The notes beneath the pieces are model-generated. The model was not told where the DNA came from. It saw only the letters and a program-made list of their open reading frames with translations, and searched no databases. This document shows positions 28,138-39,178 of a stretch of DNA of 64,000 nucleotides, one piece after another; the first letter of the stretch is position 1; every line of letters begins with the position of its first letter. Position numbers and translations under genes: made by a program. The DNA comes from Rhodoferax lacus (GTDB taxonomy: Bacteria > Pseudomonadota > Gammaproteobacteria > Burkholderiales > Burkholderiaceae_C): the NCBI RefSeq assembly GCF_003415675.1, contig NZ_QFZK01000003.1, positions 248,001-312,000 of the forward strand, given 5' to 3'.

Positions 28138-28491
28138 ATGGGCCTGAGTACACATGTGTTGGACACCATGCACGGCACACCAGCGGCTGGCATGCAGGTG
28201 GCGCTCTACACCACACAGGGCCAGGAGGCCACGCTGGTGAAGCAGTTCACCCTCAACAGCGACGGCCGTAACCCGGACGGCCTGCTGTATGACAACGCCA
28301 GCCTGAAGGCCGGCACCTACCGCCTGGTGTTTGATGTGGCCGGTTATTTCAAGGCCCGCGGCGTGGCGCTGCCCGAGCCCAATTTTTTGAACCAGGTCAG
28401 CCTGGACTTCGGCGTGGCCCATGTGGACCAGCACTACCACGTGCCACTGTTGGTGAGCCCCTGGAGCTATTCCACCTACCGCGGTTCGTAG
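28138..28491 (+). CDS. hiuH: 5-hydroxyisourate hydrolase
   Basis: This 117-residue transthyretin-related protein converts 5-hydroxyisourate, the product of urate oxidation, to OHCU. Active-site features include the N-terminal THVLDTMHG (catalytic His), RNPDG with its Arg, HYHVPLL, and the C-terminal tetrapeptide YRGS, the family signature. An AGGAG site lies 8 bases before ATG. It is divergent from the GntR gene and read towards a repeat region. UraD, which uses its product, is in the opposite operon. No signal peptide is seen, so it is cytoplasmic. Confidence 0.96.
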   Translation: MGLSTHVLDTMHGTPAAGMQVALYTTQGQEATLVKQFTLNSDGRNPDGLLYDNASLKAGTYRLVFDVAGYFKARGVALPEPNFLNQVSLDFGVAHVDQHYHVPLLVSPWSYSTYRGS

Positions 28492-28528
28492 AAGACGGCT
28501 TGGGGCCGCGCACTACGCGAAGCGAGAA

Positions 28529-28711
28529 GCGTGGGGGCAATGTCTCGCCGCCGGGCAGCCCCAAGGCGAGACGCGGCCCCCTCGGGGGGGCAGCGACCCA
28601 CACGCAGTGGGCAACCGTGGGGGCAACCGTTCCGCCGCCGGGCAGCCCCAAGGCGGAACGCGCCCCCTGAGGGGGCAGGGCGCCACACGCAGTGGGCAAC
28701 CGTGGGGGCAA
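28529..28711 (+). repeat. two tandem copies of a dispersed hairpin repeat
   Basis: The gap between hiuH and the tonB-like gene holds two adjacent units of about 85 bases. Each starts with an 8-bp stem around a 15-base loop reading GCCGGGCAGCCCCAA: stems 28542-28549/28565-28572 (GTCTCGCC with GGCGAGAC) and 28629-28636/28652-28659 (GTTCCGCC with GGCGGAAC). A G/C-rich second hairpin and a CACACGCAGTGGGCAACC end follow, leading to GTGGGGGC. Related copies occur at 47909 and, inverted, at 60622. There are no T-tracts, so it is not a simple terminator. Confidence 0.85.
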
Positions 28712-28715
28712 TACC

Positions 28716-29270
28716 CTACATTTGGCCTTCGGTCAGCGTATCCAGTTGGAAGCGGCCGCTCTTGTGCCACAGCCAGGTGTCGGTGTAGGTCACGCGGCCC
28801 ATCTTCACCGGGGCCGGGAAGGGTGCTGCACTGCGCACCGAGCGCTCAATATCGGCCATCACTTCTGGCGCCTGGGTGGGCGCACGCATCCAGCGAATAT
28901 CCGTCACATTCCCACGGCCGTCGATGTCCACCTGCAGCACGCCCACGGCGTACAGCAGGGGTGGCATTTTGCCCGCGTAAATGCGGCCCACATTCTTGCC
29001 GTACAGGTGGGAGGCCGCGTCGCGCCGGTAGTCCCTGGGCGTGGGGGCGTTGGACACCTTGCCCAAAAAGGGCAGCGGCTGTGGAGCCTGCACCACGGGG
29101 GCCGGCGCTGGTGCGGGCGGCGGCGGTGGCGGCAATTTGGCGACGGGTTCCGGTGCCGTGGCACAGGCAGCGATCAATACCGCGGTGCCGGCTGCCATCC
29201 ATGCGCGCAAACGCGAAGGGCGCATTGCAAGACTGGCAAGATTGCGCACGGGGCTGCTGGGATTCGTCAC
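28716..29270 (-). CDS. TonB C-terminal-domain lipoprotein
   Basis: This 184-residue protein has a lipoprotein-type signal ending LIAAC (C36), a Pro/Ala-rich spacer (about residues 45-70) and a TonB-like C-terminal domain (YAVGVLQVDIDGRGNVTDIRWM). TonB proteins normally keep an uncleaved membrane helix to engage ExbBD; a lipobox here would give a lipid anchor instead. An internal ATG at 29225 would start closer to the signal peptide and may be the true start. It is convergent with hiuH and divergent from xdhC. No TonB-dependent receptor, exbB or exbD is nearby. Its role is unknown. Confidence 0.72.
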   Translation of the reverse strand: MTNPSSPVRNLASLAMRPSRLRAWMAAGTAVLIAACATAPEPVAKLPPPPPPAPAPAPVVQAPQPLPFLGKVSNAPTPRDYRRDAASHLYGKNVGRIYAGKMPPLLYAVGVLQVDIDGRGNVTDIRWMRAPTQAPEVMADIERSVRSAAPFPAPVKMGRVTYTDTWLWHKSGRFQLDTLTEGQM

Positions 29271-29357
29271 GGTGTTCTCCTTGATATTGGCGTTGGCATA
29301 CTGTGCTTGGATTTTGTTCGTTTTTGTTCTTGCCGCTGTCGTAAAAGGTATCCGTTT

Positions 29358-30191
29358 GTGAATACGCTGTCGCTATTTTTGTCCCGTCTGCTCACTGAAA
29401 CACACACAGTGTTAATCAGTGTGCAGTCAGCACGCGGCTCGGTGCCGCGTGAGGTAGGCGCCTGGATGGCGGTCTTCTCCAAAGGGGTGCTTGGCACCAT
29501 AGGCGGTGGCCGATTGGAGTGGGATGCGATTCAGCATGCCCAGGCGATGTTAGTGCAAGCGGCACAGGAGCCGCTTGCGGACCGCACCGGCGTGCAGCAA
29601 GCACTGTTCCGCCTGGGCCCCAGTCTGGGGCAGTGCTGTGGCGGAGAAGTGCAGCTGCAATTTGAGTATGTCACGGCCACAGATGCAGCCTACTTGCGCA
29701 CCCGCCTGACCCCGGTGCAGCCCGGCGTGGCACTGTTTGGCGGTGGCCATGTGGGCCACGCCCTGGTGCAGGTGCTGTCCACGCTGGCCATGCCCATCCA
29801 CTGGATTGACAGCCGTGATGAAGTGTTCCCGCAAGACGTGGCCGACACGGTGCATTGCGAACACAGTGACCCGGTACAGGCCGCAGTGCCTGACCTGGCC
29901 AGCGGCAGCCGGGTACTGATCATGAGCTTCAGCCACGCAGAAGACCTGGACATTGTGATGGCCTGCCTCAAGCGCCAGCGCTTGCATGGCGATCTGCCCT
30001 ACGTGGGCCTGATAGGCAGCAAGACCAAATGGGCGACGTTTCGCTCGCGGCTCAGGGCGCGCGGTTTTACGGAACCGGAAATGGACCACGTGACCTGTCC
30101 GATTGGTGTGTCCGGCATTGCCGACAAGCGGCCCGAAGCGATTGCCATCGCCGTGGCGGCCCAACTCTTGCTCTTGCAGAAACAGGCATAG
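29358..30191 (+). CDS. xdhC: xanthine dehydrogenase accessory protein XdhC
   Basis: This 277-residue XdhC-family chaperone binds and delivers sulfurated molybdenum cofactor to xanthine dehydrogenase. The N-terminus has the family start VLISVQSARGSVPREVGAWM and the middle has GPSLGQCCGGEVQL. The C-terminal Rossmann domain has LFGGGHVGHAL, VGLIGSKTKW and CPIGVSGIADKRPEAIAIAV. The GTG at 29358 is used; no ATG fits. It lies 42 bases before puuD on the same strand, whereas xdhAB are 12 kb away. The puuD operator lies between, so puuD probably also has its own promoter. Confidence 0.93.
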   Translation: MNTLSLFLSRLLTETHTVLISVQSARGSVPREVGAWMAVFSKGVLGTIGGGRLEWDAIQHAQAMLVQAAQEPLADRTGVQQALFRLGPSLGQCCGGEVQLQFEYVTATDAAYLRTRLTPVQPGVALFGGGHVGHALVQVLSTLAMPIHWIDSRDEVFPQDVADTVHCEHSDPVQAAVPDLASGSRVLIMSFSHAEDLDIVMACLKRQRLHGDLPYVGLIGSKTKWATFRSRLRARGFTEPEMDHVTCPIGVSGIADKRPEAIAIAVAAQLLLLQKQA

Positions 30192-30196
30192 TCTGT

Positions 30197-30214
30197 AAAA
30201 CTGTATACAATTTT
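30197..30214. promoter_or_regulatory. putative GntR operator upstream of puuD
   Basis: AAAACTGTATACAATTTT is an 18-bp near-palindrome (8 of 9 pairs match) ending 19 bases before the puuD ATG. Its TGTATACA core matches the palindrome between gntR and hiuH at 28084-28099. A shared regulator for urate oxidation and the next steps is likely. Confidence 0.65.
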
Positions 30215-30233
30215 TGGCAGGAGATCCGACGCA

Positions 30234-31463
30234 ATGGAAAGCTACTTACTTGACTGGGCCAATCTGCTGCTGCGCTGGGTCCATGTGATCACGGCCATCG
30301 CCTGGGTGGGGTCCTCCTTCTACTTTGTCTTCCTGGACAGCAGCCTCACGCCACCGGTGGATGAAGACCTCAAGCGCCAGGGTGTGAGCGGTGAGCTCTG
30401 GGCCGTGCATGGCGGCGGCTTCTACCATCCGGTCAAGTTCGCACTCTCCCCGCCCAAACTGCCGGACCACCTGCACTGGTTTTACTGGGAGAGCTACAGC
30501 ACCTGGCTTACCGGGTTTTCCCTGTTCACCGTGTCTTACCTGTGGAGTGCGGGCACCTACCTGATAGACAAATCGGTCATGGACTGGTCACCCATGGCTG
30601 CAGTAGGCGCGGCGCTGGGCTTTTTGGCAGTGTTCTGGCTGGCCTATGACGGTATTTGCCGCGCCTTTGCGCAGCGCAAGAACGGCGATGCCATTGTGGG
30701 CGCCCTGGTGCTGGTGCTGGTCTGTTTTGCGGCCTGGCTGGCCTGCCACTGGTTTGCGGGCCGCGCGGCCTTTTTGTTGATGGGCGCCATGCTCGCCACC
30801 AGCATGAGTGCCAATGTGTTCTTCTGGATCATCCCGGGGCAGCGCGCCATGGTGGCGAGCATCACGGCCGGGCAGCCGGTAGACCCCATACACGGCAAGC
30901 GCGGCAAGCAGCGCAGTGTGCACAACACCTACTTCACCCTGCCGGTGCTGTTTGCCATGCTGAGCAACCACTACAGCTTTACCTACACCCATCCGCAAAA
31001 CTGGCTGGTGCTGGTGTTGATGATGTTCGCCGGTGCTGCCATTCGCCAGTTTTTTGTCATGCGCCATGGTTTCAAGCTGGGGCGCAATGCGCACCCCTGG
31101 CCCTATGCCGCCGCCGGTGTGGTGGCGATTGTGGGGGTGCTGGTCTGGCTGAAGCCGACCGATGCCGCGAATGCTGCCGTGGCTCCTGCCACCACCACGG
31201 CGGTGGGCGCAGTGGGCGGCCCTATCAGCTACAAGACCCTGCAGCCCATTCTGGCCCAGCGCTGCTACATGTGCCACGGACCTGCGGTGCAGATGAAGAA
31301 CGTGCGGCTGGATTCGGCTGAGGCTGTAGCCAGCCATGCGCAGATGCTGTACCAGCAAGCCGTGGTGACCCGCATCATGCCCATGAACAATGCCACCGGT
31401 ATCAGTGACGCTGAACGCGCGGTGATCAAGCAGTGGTTTGAGTCGGGTGCGCACGTGGATTGA
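30234..31463 (+). CDS. puuD: urate oxidase PuuD, membrane form with cytochrome c domain
   Basis: This 409-residue inner-membrane protein oxidises urate to 5-hydroxyisourate. The N-terminal PuuD domain begins WANLLLRWVHVITAIAWVGSSF and has about eight helices with conserved His (WAVHGGGFYHPVKF). A hydrophilic tail follows, with a single haem c site C344-Y-M-C347-H348 and a possible Met ligand in RIMPMNN. The haem domain would face the periplasm and pass electrons to the respiratory chain instead of O2, so no H2O2 is made; that is the proposed logic for the family. AGGAG lies upstream of ATG. hiuH encodes the next enzyme. Confidence 0.93.
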   Translation: MESYLLDWANLLLRWVHVITAIAWVGSSFYFVFLDSSLTPPVDEDLKRQGVSGELWAVHGGGFYHPVKFALSPPKLPDHLHWFYWESYSTWLTGFSLFTVSYLWSAGTYLIDKSVMDWSPMAAVGAALGFLAVFWLAYDGICRAFAQRKNGDAIVGALVLVLVCFAAWLACHWFAGRAAFLLMGAMLATSMSANVFFWIIPGQRAMVASITAGQPVDPIHGKRGKQRSVHNTYFTLPVLFAMLSNHYSFTYTHPQNWLVLVLMMFAGAAIRQFFVMRHGFKLGRNAHPWPYAAAGVVAIVGVLVWLKPTDAANAAVAPATTTAVGAVGGPISYKTLQPILAQRCYMCHGPAVQMKNVRLDSAEAVASHAQMLYQQAVVTRIMPMNNATGISDAERAVIKQWFESGAHVD

Positions 31464-31502
31464 TGTGGCACCGGTTGCGGTGGCAGCATTTGCCGCCGCA
31501 GA

Positions 31503-31754
31503 TCAGCGGTTATGGTATCCGGATACGGGTGATTCCTTGAGCAGCGTGGCGGGGTCTACCTCCAGGGCTTGGGCCAGCGTAAAAATCATGGACAAATTGA
31601 CCTCGGCCGTGCCATTTTCTATTTTGGGAATTTGTCTTTTGTATTTGGTGCAACGCTTGGCCAGTGCTTCCTGTGTCATTCCCGCCTCCTGCCTGAGCCG
31701 GAGGACATTTTTGCTGAACAGCGTGAGCATACGTTGGGGTTTCATGGCTTTCAT
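31503..31754 (-). CDS. small XRE-family helix-turn-helix protein
   Basis: This 83-residue protein has one Cro/C1-type domain: NVLRLRQEAGMTQEALAKRC, a Lys/Arg-rich turn KYKRQIPKIENGTAEVNL, and LAQALEVDPATLL. It resembles antitoxin or phage-repressor-like regulators. A second ATG at 31742 (MKPQRM) is possible. It lies 36 bases from the next minus-strand ORF, so the two may form one unit. It sits in a low-GC patch between puuD and the deaminase gene. Confidence 0.85.
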   Translation of the reverse strand: MKAMKPQRMLTLFSKNVLRLRQEAGMTQEALAKRCTKYKRQIPKIENGTAEVNLSMIFTLAQALEVDPATLLKESPVSGYHNR

Positions 31755-31790
31755 GGCTTTGCAGCGTGCATAAGGAAATGGCCGGAATAC

Positions 31791-32153
31791 CTATAGGCCC
31801 GTGACTCCTACGCGAATCATTCTGTAGACATAGTCGTTGAGCGGTACACACTCGGAAACCCGCAAGCGGTAGAGGCCATCGATTTCCTTGATTTCGAGGC
31901 CGTGCTTGTCTCGGAGATGGTAGAAGTGGCTGACCACGCTGAGCTCGGTTCTGCCGGAAACCGCCATGAGCTGCCGCATGGTGGATGGTGTTAGCAGTTG
32001 AATATCCAAGAGCCTTGCGCCCTTGATATGGCCCAGCCAACTGCGTCCTTGTTCGTCATCACCGCTATAAGGCAATGGTCTTGCCGAATTGGCATTTGCC
32101 AATTGCTTTACCGTTGCGGCTTTGTCGACTTCCATTGTTCTGATGTATGACAT
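31791..32153 (-). CDS. hypothetical protein with winged-helix-like C-terminus
   Basis: About 120 residues; not recognised. The part TPSTMRQLMAVSGRTELSVV, followed by HFYHLRDKHGLEIKEIDGLYRL, reads like a winged helix-turn-helix with a recognition helix and a wing. The start is uncertain: ATGs at 32162, 32153 and 32135 are in frame and none has a clear ribosome-binding site. A TTGACT box at about 32187-32182 on the minus strand could be a -35 element. It is paired with the XRE gene downstream and differs in base composition from its neighbours, suggesting recent acquisition as a small regulatory or toxin-antitoxin-like pair. Confidence 0.6.
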   Translation of the reverse strand: MSYIRTMEVDKAATVKQLANANSARPLPYSGDDEQGRSWLGHIKGARLLDIQLLTPSTMRQLMAVSGRTELSVVSHFYHLRDKHGLEIKEIDGLYRLRVSECVPLNDYVYRMIRVGVTGL

Positions 32154-32189
32154 AGTGCACATTTTGGAAACCTTGTTACAAAAAGTCAA

Positions 32190-32463
32190 TAAGAAATTTA
32201 AAGCGTTTTCCCTTATAAATATTTAATAAATTTGATTGGATTGGTTGATAAAGAGGCAGCTATTTCAAGGGATGCTGAATTGATCTATGGCAATTAAATA
32301 TATAAAAAAGGGGCGCCGAATTGCTCTTTTTAATCTGACCAAAATCGTAGTTTTATTTGCTGCAGCCTGAGGCTTTGGCCCTGGCTTTGGTCGGGTGAAG
32401 TTCCCACTGCGCAGTGACACGCTTGCACAAGGTGCACTGCGTGTTCGCAAAGCCTGGCAAGCC
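32190..32463. other. AT-rich intergenic patch
   Basis: This stretch is strikingly AT-rich against the GC-rich window, with runs such as TTATAAATATTTAATAAATT and AATTAAATATATAAAAAAGG. No ORF, tRNA or insertion sequence is seen. It contains the likely promoter of the minus-strand small ORFs. Together with them it suggests a small acquired segment at the left side of the deaminase gene. Confidence 0.7.
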
Positions 32464-33900
32464 CTATGCGCTTTGCGCCAGCTGCCAGGCCAAGCTGTTG
32501 TGCCGCTCCAGCAGCGGGCCCAACTCCAGTGTGACCAACTCGCCCTGCTGCACCACCACCCGACCATTGACGATGGCGTAATCGGTGTGCGGGCTGCCGC
32601 ACAGCAGCAGGGCACCCACCGGGTCATGCACCGCACCACCGGCAAAGGACAGGGTATTCAGATCAAAAAGCACCAGGTCTGCGCACATGCCAATGGCCAG
32701 GTGGCCGATGTCCGTGCGGCCCAGCACCTGTGCGCCACCGCGGGTGGCGAGGTGCAGCGCATCCCGCGCGGTCATTTCGGCCGGCCCCAGGTCACAACCA
32801 AAAAAAGTCTTGCGCTCGCCAGAGGGCAAGGTGCGTTCCTCAGGTGCCTGCATGGCGCGGCCCACGCGCGCCAGTAGCAGCGCCTGGCGTGCCTCATTGA
32901 CCATGTGGGCGGCATCGTTGCTGGCGCTGCCATCCACCCCCAGGCCCACGGCCACACCGGCGTCCAGCATGCGGCGTATGGGTGCTATGCCACTGGACAG
33001 GCGCATATTGCTGCACGGGCAGTGCGCCACGCCGGTCCGCGTGGCGGCAAACAGGCTGATGCCCTCTGCGTCAAGCTTCACGCAGTGGGCGTGCCACACG
33101 TCCGGGCCCAGCCAGCCCAGGTCCTGCGCGTATTGCGTGGGGGTGCAGCCAAACTTCTCGCGCGAGTAGGCCAGGTCGTGGTCGTTCTCGGCCAGATGGG
33201 TGTGCAGCCGCACCTGGTGTGTGCGCGCCAGCTCGGCCGACAGGCGCATCAGGTCGCGGCTGACACTGAAGGGCGAGCAGGGCGCCACGGCCACCTGGGT
33301 CATGGCACCAAAGGAGGCGTCATGAAAAGCCTCGATCACGCGCTGCGTGTCCTTCAGGATGAAGGCCTCGTTCTCCACCACGCGGTCAGGCGGCAGACCA
33401 CCCTGGCTCTGGCCCACGCTCATGCTGCCGCGTGTGGCCACAAAGCGCATGCCGATCTGACGTGCTGCTTCAATGCTGTCGTCCAGACGCACACCATTGG
33501 GGTAGATGTAGAGGTGGTCGCTGCTGGTGGTGCAGCCCGAGAGCAGCAGCTCGGCCATGGCCACCTGGGTGGACACATGCACCATGTCGGGCGTCAGCCC
33601 GGACCAGATCGGATACAGCCCGCGCAGCCAGCCAAACAGCTCGGCGTTCTGCACCGAGGGGATGGCCCTTGTGAGGCTTTGGTACATGTGGTGGTGGGTG
33701 TTCACCAGACCGGGCGTGACCAGGTGCTGGCGTGCATCGATCACCTGGTCGGCTTGCAGGGCCTGCGCTGGCAGGTCCTCGCTGCTGCCGATGTAGGCGA
33801 TGGTGTTGTCGCGGATATAGATGGAGGCGTCTCGCAGCTCGCTGCGCGCGTTGTCCTGGGTGGCAATGGTGTGGGCGTTATGAATCAGGAGTGTGGCCAT
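32464..33900 (-). CDS. 8-oxoguanine deaminase-like amidohydrolase
   Basis: This 478-residue metal-dependent hydrolase is of the AtzB/TrzN/8-oxoguanine deaminase group. Zn ligands are in PGLVNTHHHMYQSL, the later HTHLAEND, WHAHCVKL and the Asp of GVDGSASND. The blocks NAELFGWLRGLYPIWSGLTP and TTSSDHLYIYPNG are typical of 8-oxoguanine deaminases (Pseudomonas PA0142 group), which turn 8-oxoguanine into urate. The ATG at 33900 gives the standard MATLLIHNA start; an upstream reading to 34119 is unlikely. Its product would feed PuuD. Divergent from the CRP/FNR gene. Confidence 0.85.
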   Translation of the reverse strand: MATLLIHNAHTIATQDNARSELRDASIYIRDNTIAYIGSSEDLPAQALQADQVIDARQHLVTPGLVNTHHHMYQSLTRAIPSVQNAELFGWLRGLYPIWSGLTPDMVHVSTQVAMAELLLSGCTTSSDHLYIYPNGVRLDDSIEAARQIGMRFVATRGSMSVGQSQGGLPPDRVVENEAFILKDTQRVIEAFHDASFGAMTQVAVAPCSPFSVSRDLMRLSAELARTHQVRLHTHLAENDHDLAYSREKFGCTPTQYAQDLGWLGPDVWHAHCVKLDAEGISLFAATRTGVAHCPCSNMRLSSGIAPIRRMLDAGVAVGLGVDGSASNDAAHMVNEARQALLLARVGRAMQAPEERTLPSGERKTFFGCDLGPAEMTARDALHLATRGGAQVLGRTDIGHLAIGMCADLVLFDLNTLSFAGGAVHDPVGALLLCGSPHTDYAIVNGRVVVQQGELVTLELGPLLERHNSLAWQLAQSA

Positions 33901-34069
33901 GGCTTCGCCTTCAATCGTTAGGTTGACGAAAAAACCGTGGCCGAATCCCGCTGAGAAACTGCATGTTTTCAGAGGCGAGCGCCGCGTTGCCGTGCGTACC
34001 GGGCTGTGCAGGGCCATGATAGCGCCACCAGGGTCGCCCCCAGAGCCCGGATTGCTTTCACGGCTATGT

Positions 34070-34083
34070 TTGATCTTCCTCAA
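34070..34083. promoter_or_regulatory. FNR/Dnr-type box upstream of the CRP/FNR-family gene
   Basis: TTGATCTTCCTCAA matches the FNR half-sites TTGAT-N4-ATCAA at nine of ten positions. It lies 35 bases before the ATG of the CRP/FNR gene, a usual position for autoregulation, and about 170 bases from the divergent deaminase gene start. Confidence 0.55.
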
Positions 34084-34117
34084 AGTGGAAGGCAGACCAA
34101 AGCGGCACAGTGCGCCC

Positions 34118-34780
34118 ATGCCCGCCAGTCAATATGCATTCATCGCCGATTACCCGACCCAGTCGGTGCCACCGGGTGCCGTTCTGTTGCGTCGCTCTGT
34201 GCCGGCTGGGGGAGCCTTGTTTATAGAGTCTGGCCGCGTGGCCTTGGGTGTAGTGGCAGCCGAGTCAACCCTTGCCGATGCGGATGGGCATGCCACTCCC
34301 GTGATGGACCACCAGTTGGGCATGGTCGAAGGGCCTGCGTGGCTTGAGGCCAATGCTGCTGTGCTGAACCTGCCCAGCGCCGTGGATGCGGTGGCTGAGA
34401 CTTCGGTGGTGTTGCGTAGTGTGCCCTTGGAAGCATTTCGCCTGGCCTTGTCGGGCGGGTCTGCAGCGGCGTTGGCCGTACTGACCGACATGGCGCGCGC
34501 CCATCGGCAGCAGATGGAGCTTGCCGTCAGCCGCCTGTCCAAGGACGCGGAGGCGCGCTGTGCCGAATGGCTGCTGCGCCACGCCGAGTCCAGTGACAAG
34601 GGTGTGTGTTCGGTCAAGCTGCAGTTGCGCAAGCGCCTGATTGCCGCGCAACTGGGCATCGCACCAGAAACCCTTTCGCGCGTCTTGCGGCACCTGCGCG
34701 AGCGCAGCCTCATCAGCGGTTCGGGCCGCATTGTCAATTTGGTGGACCCGGGCGGCTTGCGCTCTCTGGCAGGCGTCTAG
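34118..34780 (+). CDS. CRP/FNR-family transcription regulator
   Basis: This 220-residue protein has an N-terminal cyclic-nucleotide-binding-like barrel and a C-terminal HTH_Crp (LRKRLIAAQLGIAPETLSRV). The recognition helix carries E-T-L-S-R, the ExxSR pattern of FNR/Dnr proteins that read TTGAT half-sites. The N-terminus lacks the cysteine cluster of FNR, so it does not hold a 4Fe-4S cluster in the FNR way. ATG 34118 was chosen as the family-like start. It is divergent from the 8-oxoguanine deaminase gene and convergent with the phosphorelay operon. The ligand is unknown (haem, NO or another small molecule are options). Confidence 0.86.
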   Translation: MPASQYAFIADYPTQSVPPGAVLLRRSVPAGGALFIESGRVALGVVAAESTLADADGHATPVMDHQLGMVEGPAWLEANAAVLNLPSAVDAVAETSVVLRSVPLEAFRLALSGGSAAALAVLTDMARAHRQQMELAVSRLSKDAEARCAEWLLRHAESSDKGVCSVKLQLRKRLIAAQLGIAPETLSRVLRHLRERSLISGSGRIVNLVDPGGLRSLAGV

Positions 34781-34786
34781 CAGGCC

Positions 34787-37870
<3,084 letters not shown>

Positions 37871-37891
37871 GGAAAGGGCTGTTGAAAAGCG

Positions 37892-39178
37892 TCAGGCTTT
37901 GGAGAAATGAAGCGCCACCGTTGTCTGGCCCGGGGCCGTCTGCAGTTCCAGCGATGCAGCCAGCGCATCCCTTGCCACATTCTGCGCAATGTAGCCACCA
38001 ATGCCAATATGCCCCTGGTTGAGCTTGCTGGTGAAGAAGGGATCAAAGAAGTGTTCTGCCTGCTCCGGGCTGAAGCCAGCGCCGTGGTCCGTGACCCGGA
38101 TGGCAATCTGCGCCTCCCCTTCTTCGGCCGATATCAGGATGGGCGCAGCACCGCCGGCGCAGCCGCCGTGCGCGCGCGCGTTGTCCAGCAATTCGCCCAG
38201 CACCGTGCCCAGTGCCGTGCGGTCCAGGGTCAGCGACAAATGCGCCGGGCATTGGGTCTGTATGTCCAGGTCCGGATGCGACTCGGCTATCAGGCTGAGC
38301 TCCTCCAGCAAGGGTGTGCTGACCTTGGGGCCGGCGACTGCCGCTGCCGATATCTGCTTCAGGCGTTTGACGATGCGGGCGGCGCGGCGGGCCTGCTGGT
38401 CAATCAGTCGGATGGTGTCCTGGATGTCCTGCGCATACTCCTCCACTGAGTCAGTGTCGGCCACCATGGAAGCCAGCGCGTCACAGGAGGCAATCTGCAC
38501 CCCCAGCGGGGTGTTGATCTCGTGGGCCACGCCATTGACCAGGCGGCCCATGATGCCGGCCTGGCGCTGCTCCAGAATTTGCCGCTGGGCGCGCATCAGC
38601 TCGGCCGTCAGGCTTTGCTCGGTGAGGATTGCCAGGATGCGCGCGGCCATGGCACCGGCCACCAGGGCGTTGAACTTGCGGTCCAGGTTGTCAAAGGCCT
38701 TCTCACACGACAGCACACTCAGGATGCCAATGGTGGCCGTGCCCTGCTGCACCGGCAGAATGCTCAAGGCCACGCCCTGTGGGTCAGCCAGTTCCGCAGG
38801 CAGGCCGGTGCGCTCGGCGGCCAGTGCATCAGCGCTCCAGTGGTGTGGAATGCGTTTGTCCCACATGGCCGCATCGAAGGCCTCCAGTTGCGCCAGCTCC
38901 AGCTCGCTCACGCTGGCCTGGTTGCCCTGGGCCACCACCAGCGCACAGTGCCCCGCATACACGCACAACAAGCGCCAGTTGTTGACGCTGGAGCAGTGCT
39001 TCCAGCGTGCGGCAACGATGCGGGCAACGTCTTCAATCGAGCGTCGGCGCTGTACTTCATCAATCAATTGCAGCAGCCCGTCGTAGCGCACGGCACGGTG
39101 CGCATCCAGCAGGCGCTCGCCCGGCGCGGCGCCGGATGCCTCTTGCGCAATCGGTGTGAAGCAGTCGCCCTGGGTCAT
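37892..39178 (-). CDS. soluble sensor histidine kinase with GAF-like input
   Basis: This 428-residue kinase has an N-terminal GAF-like domain (about residues 30-185, with LSILPVQQGTATIGILSVLS). A coiled linker, HisKA box GVAHEINTPLGVQ and an HATPase with DHGAGFSPEQAEHFFDPF follow. ATG 39178 overlaps the stop of the AhpD-like gene by four bases. The phospho-acceptor box resembles that of the smaller kinase at 39776. Two kinases and a hybrid kinase in one operon suggest a branched relay. The ligand is not apparent. Confidence 0.88.
   Translation of the reverse strand: MTQGDCFTPIAQEASGAAPGERLLDAHRAVRYDGLLQLIDEVQRRRSIEDVARIVAARWKHCSSVNNWRLLCVYAGHCALVVAQGNQASVSELELAQLEAFDAAMWDKRIPHHWSADALAAERTGLPAELADPQGVALSILPVQQGTATIGILSVLSCEKAFDNLDRKFNALVAGAMAARILAILTEQSLTAELMRAQRQILEQRQAGIMGRLVNGVAHEINTPLGVQIASCDALASMVADTDSVEEYAQDIQDTIRLIDQQARRAARIVKRLKQISAAAVAGPKVSTPLLEELSLIAESHPDLDIQTQCPAHLSLTLDRTALGTVLGELLDNARAHGGCAGGAAPILISAEEGEAQIAIRVTDHGAGFSPEQAEHFFDPFFTSKLNQGHIGIGGYIAQNVARDALAASLELQTAPGQTTVALHFSKA

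Noticed and set aside
28500..28720. CRISPR-like array
   Set aside because: Only two units, no regular spacers, and internal hairpins; a dispersed GC-rich repeat fits.
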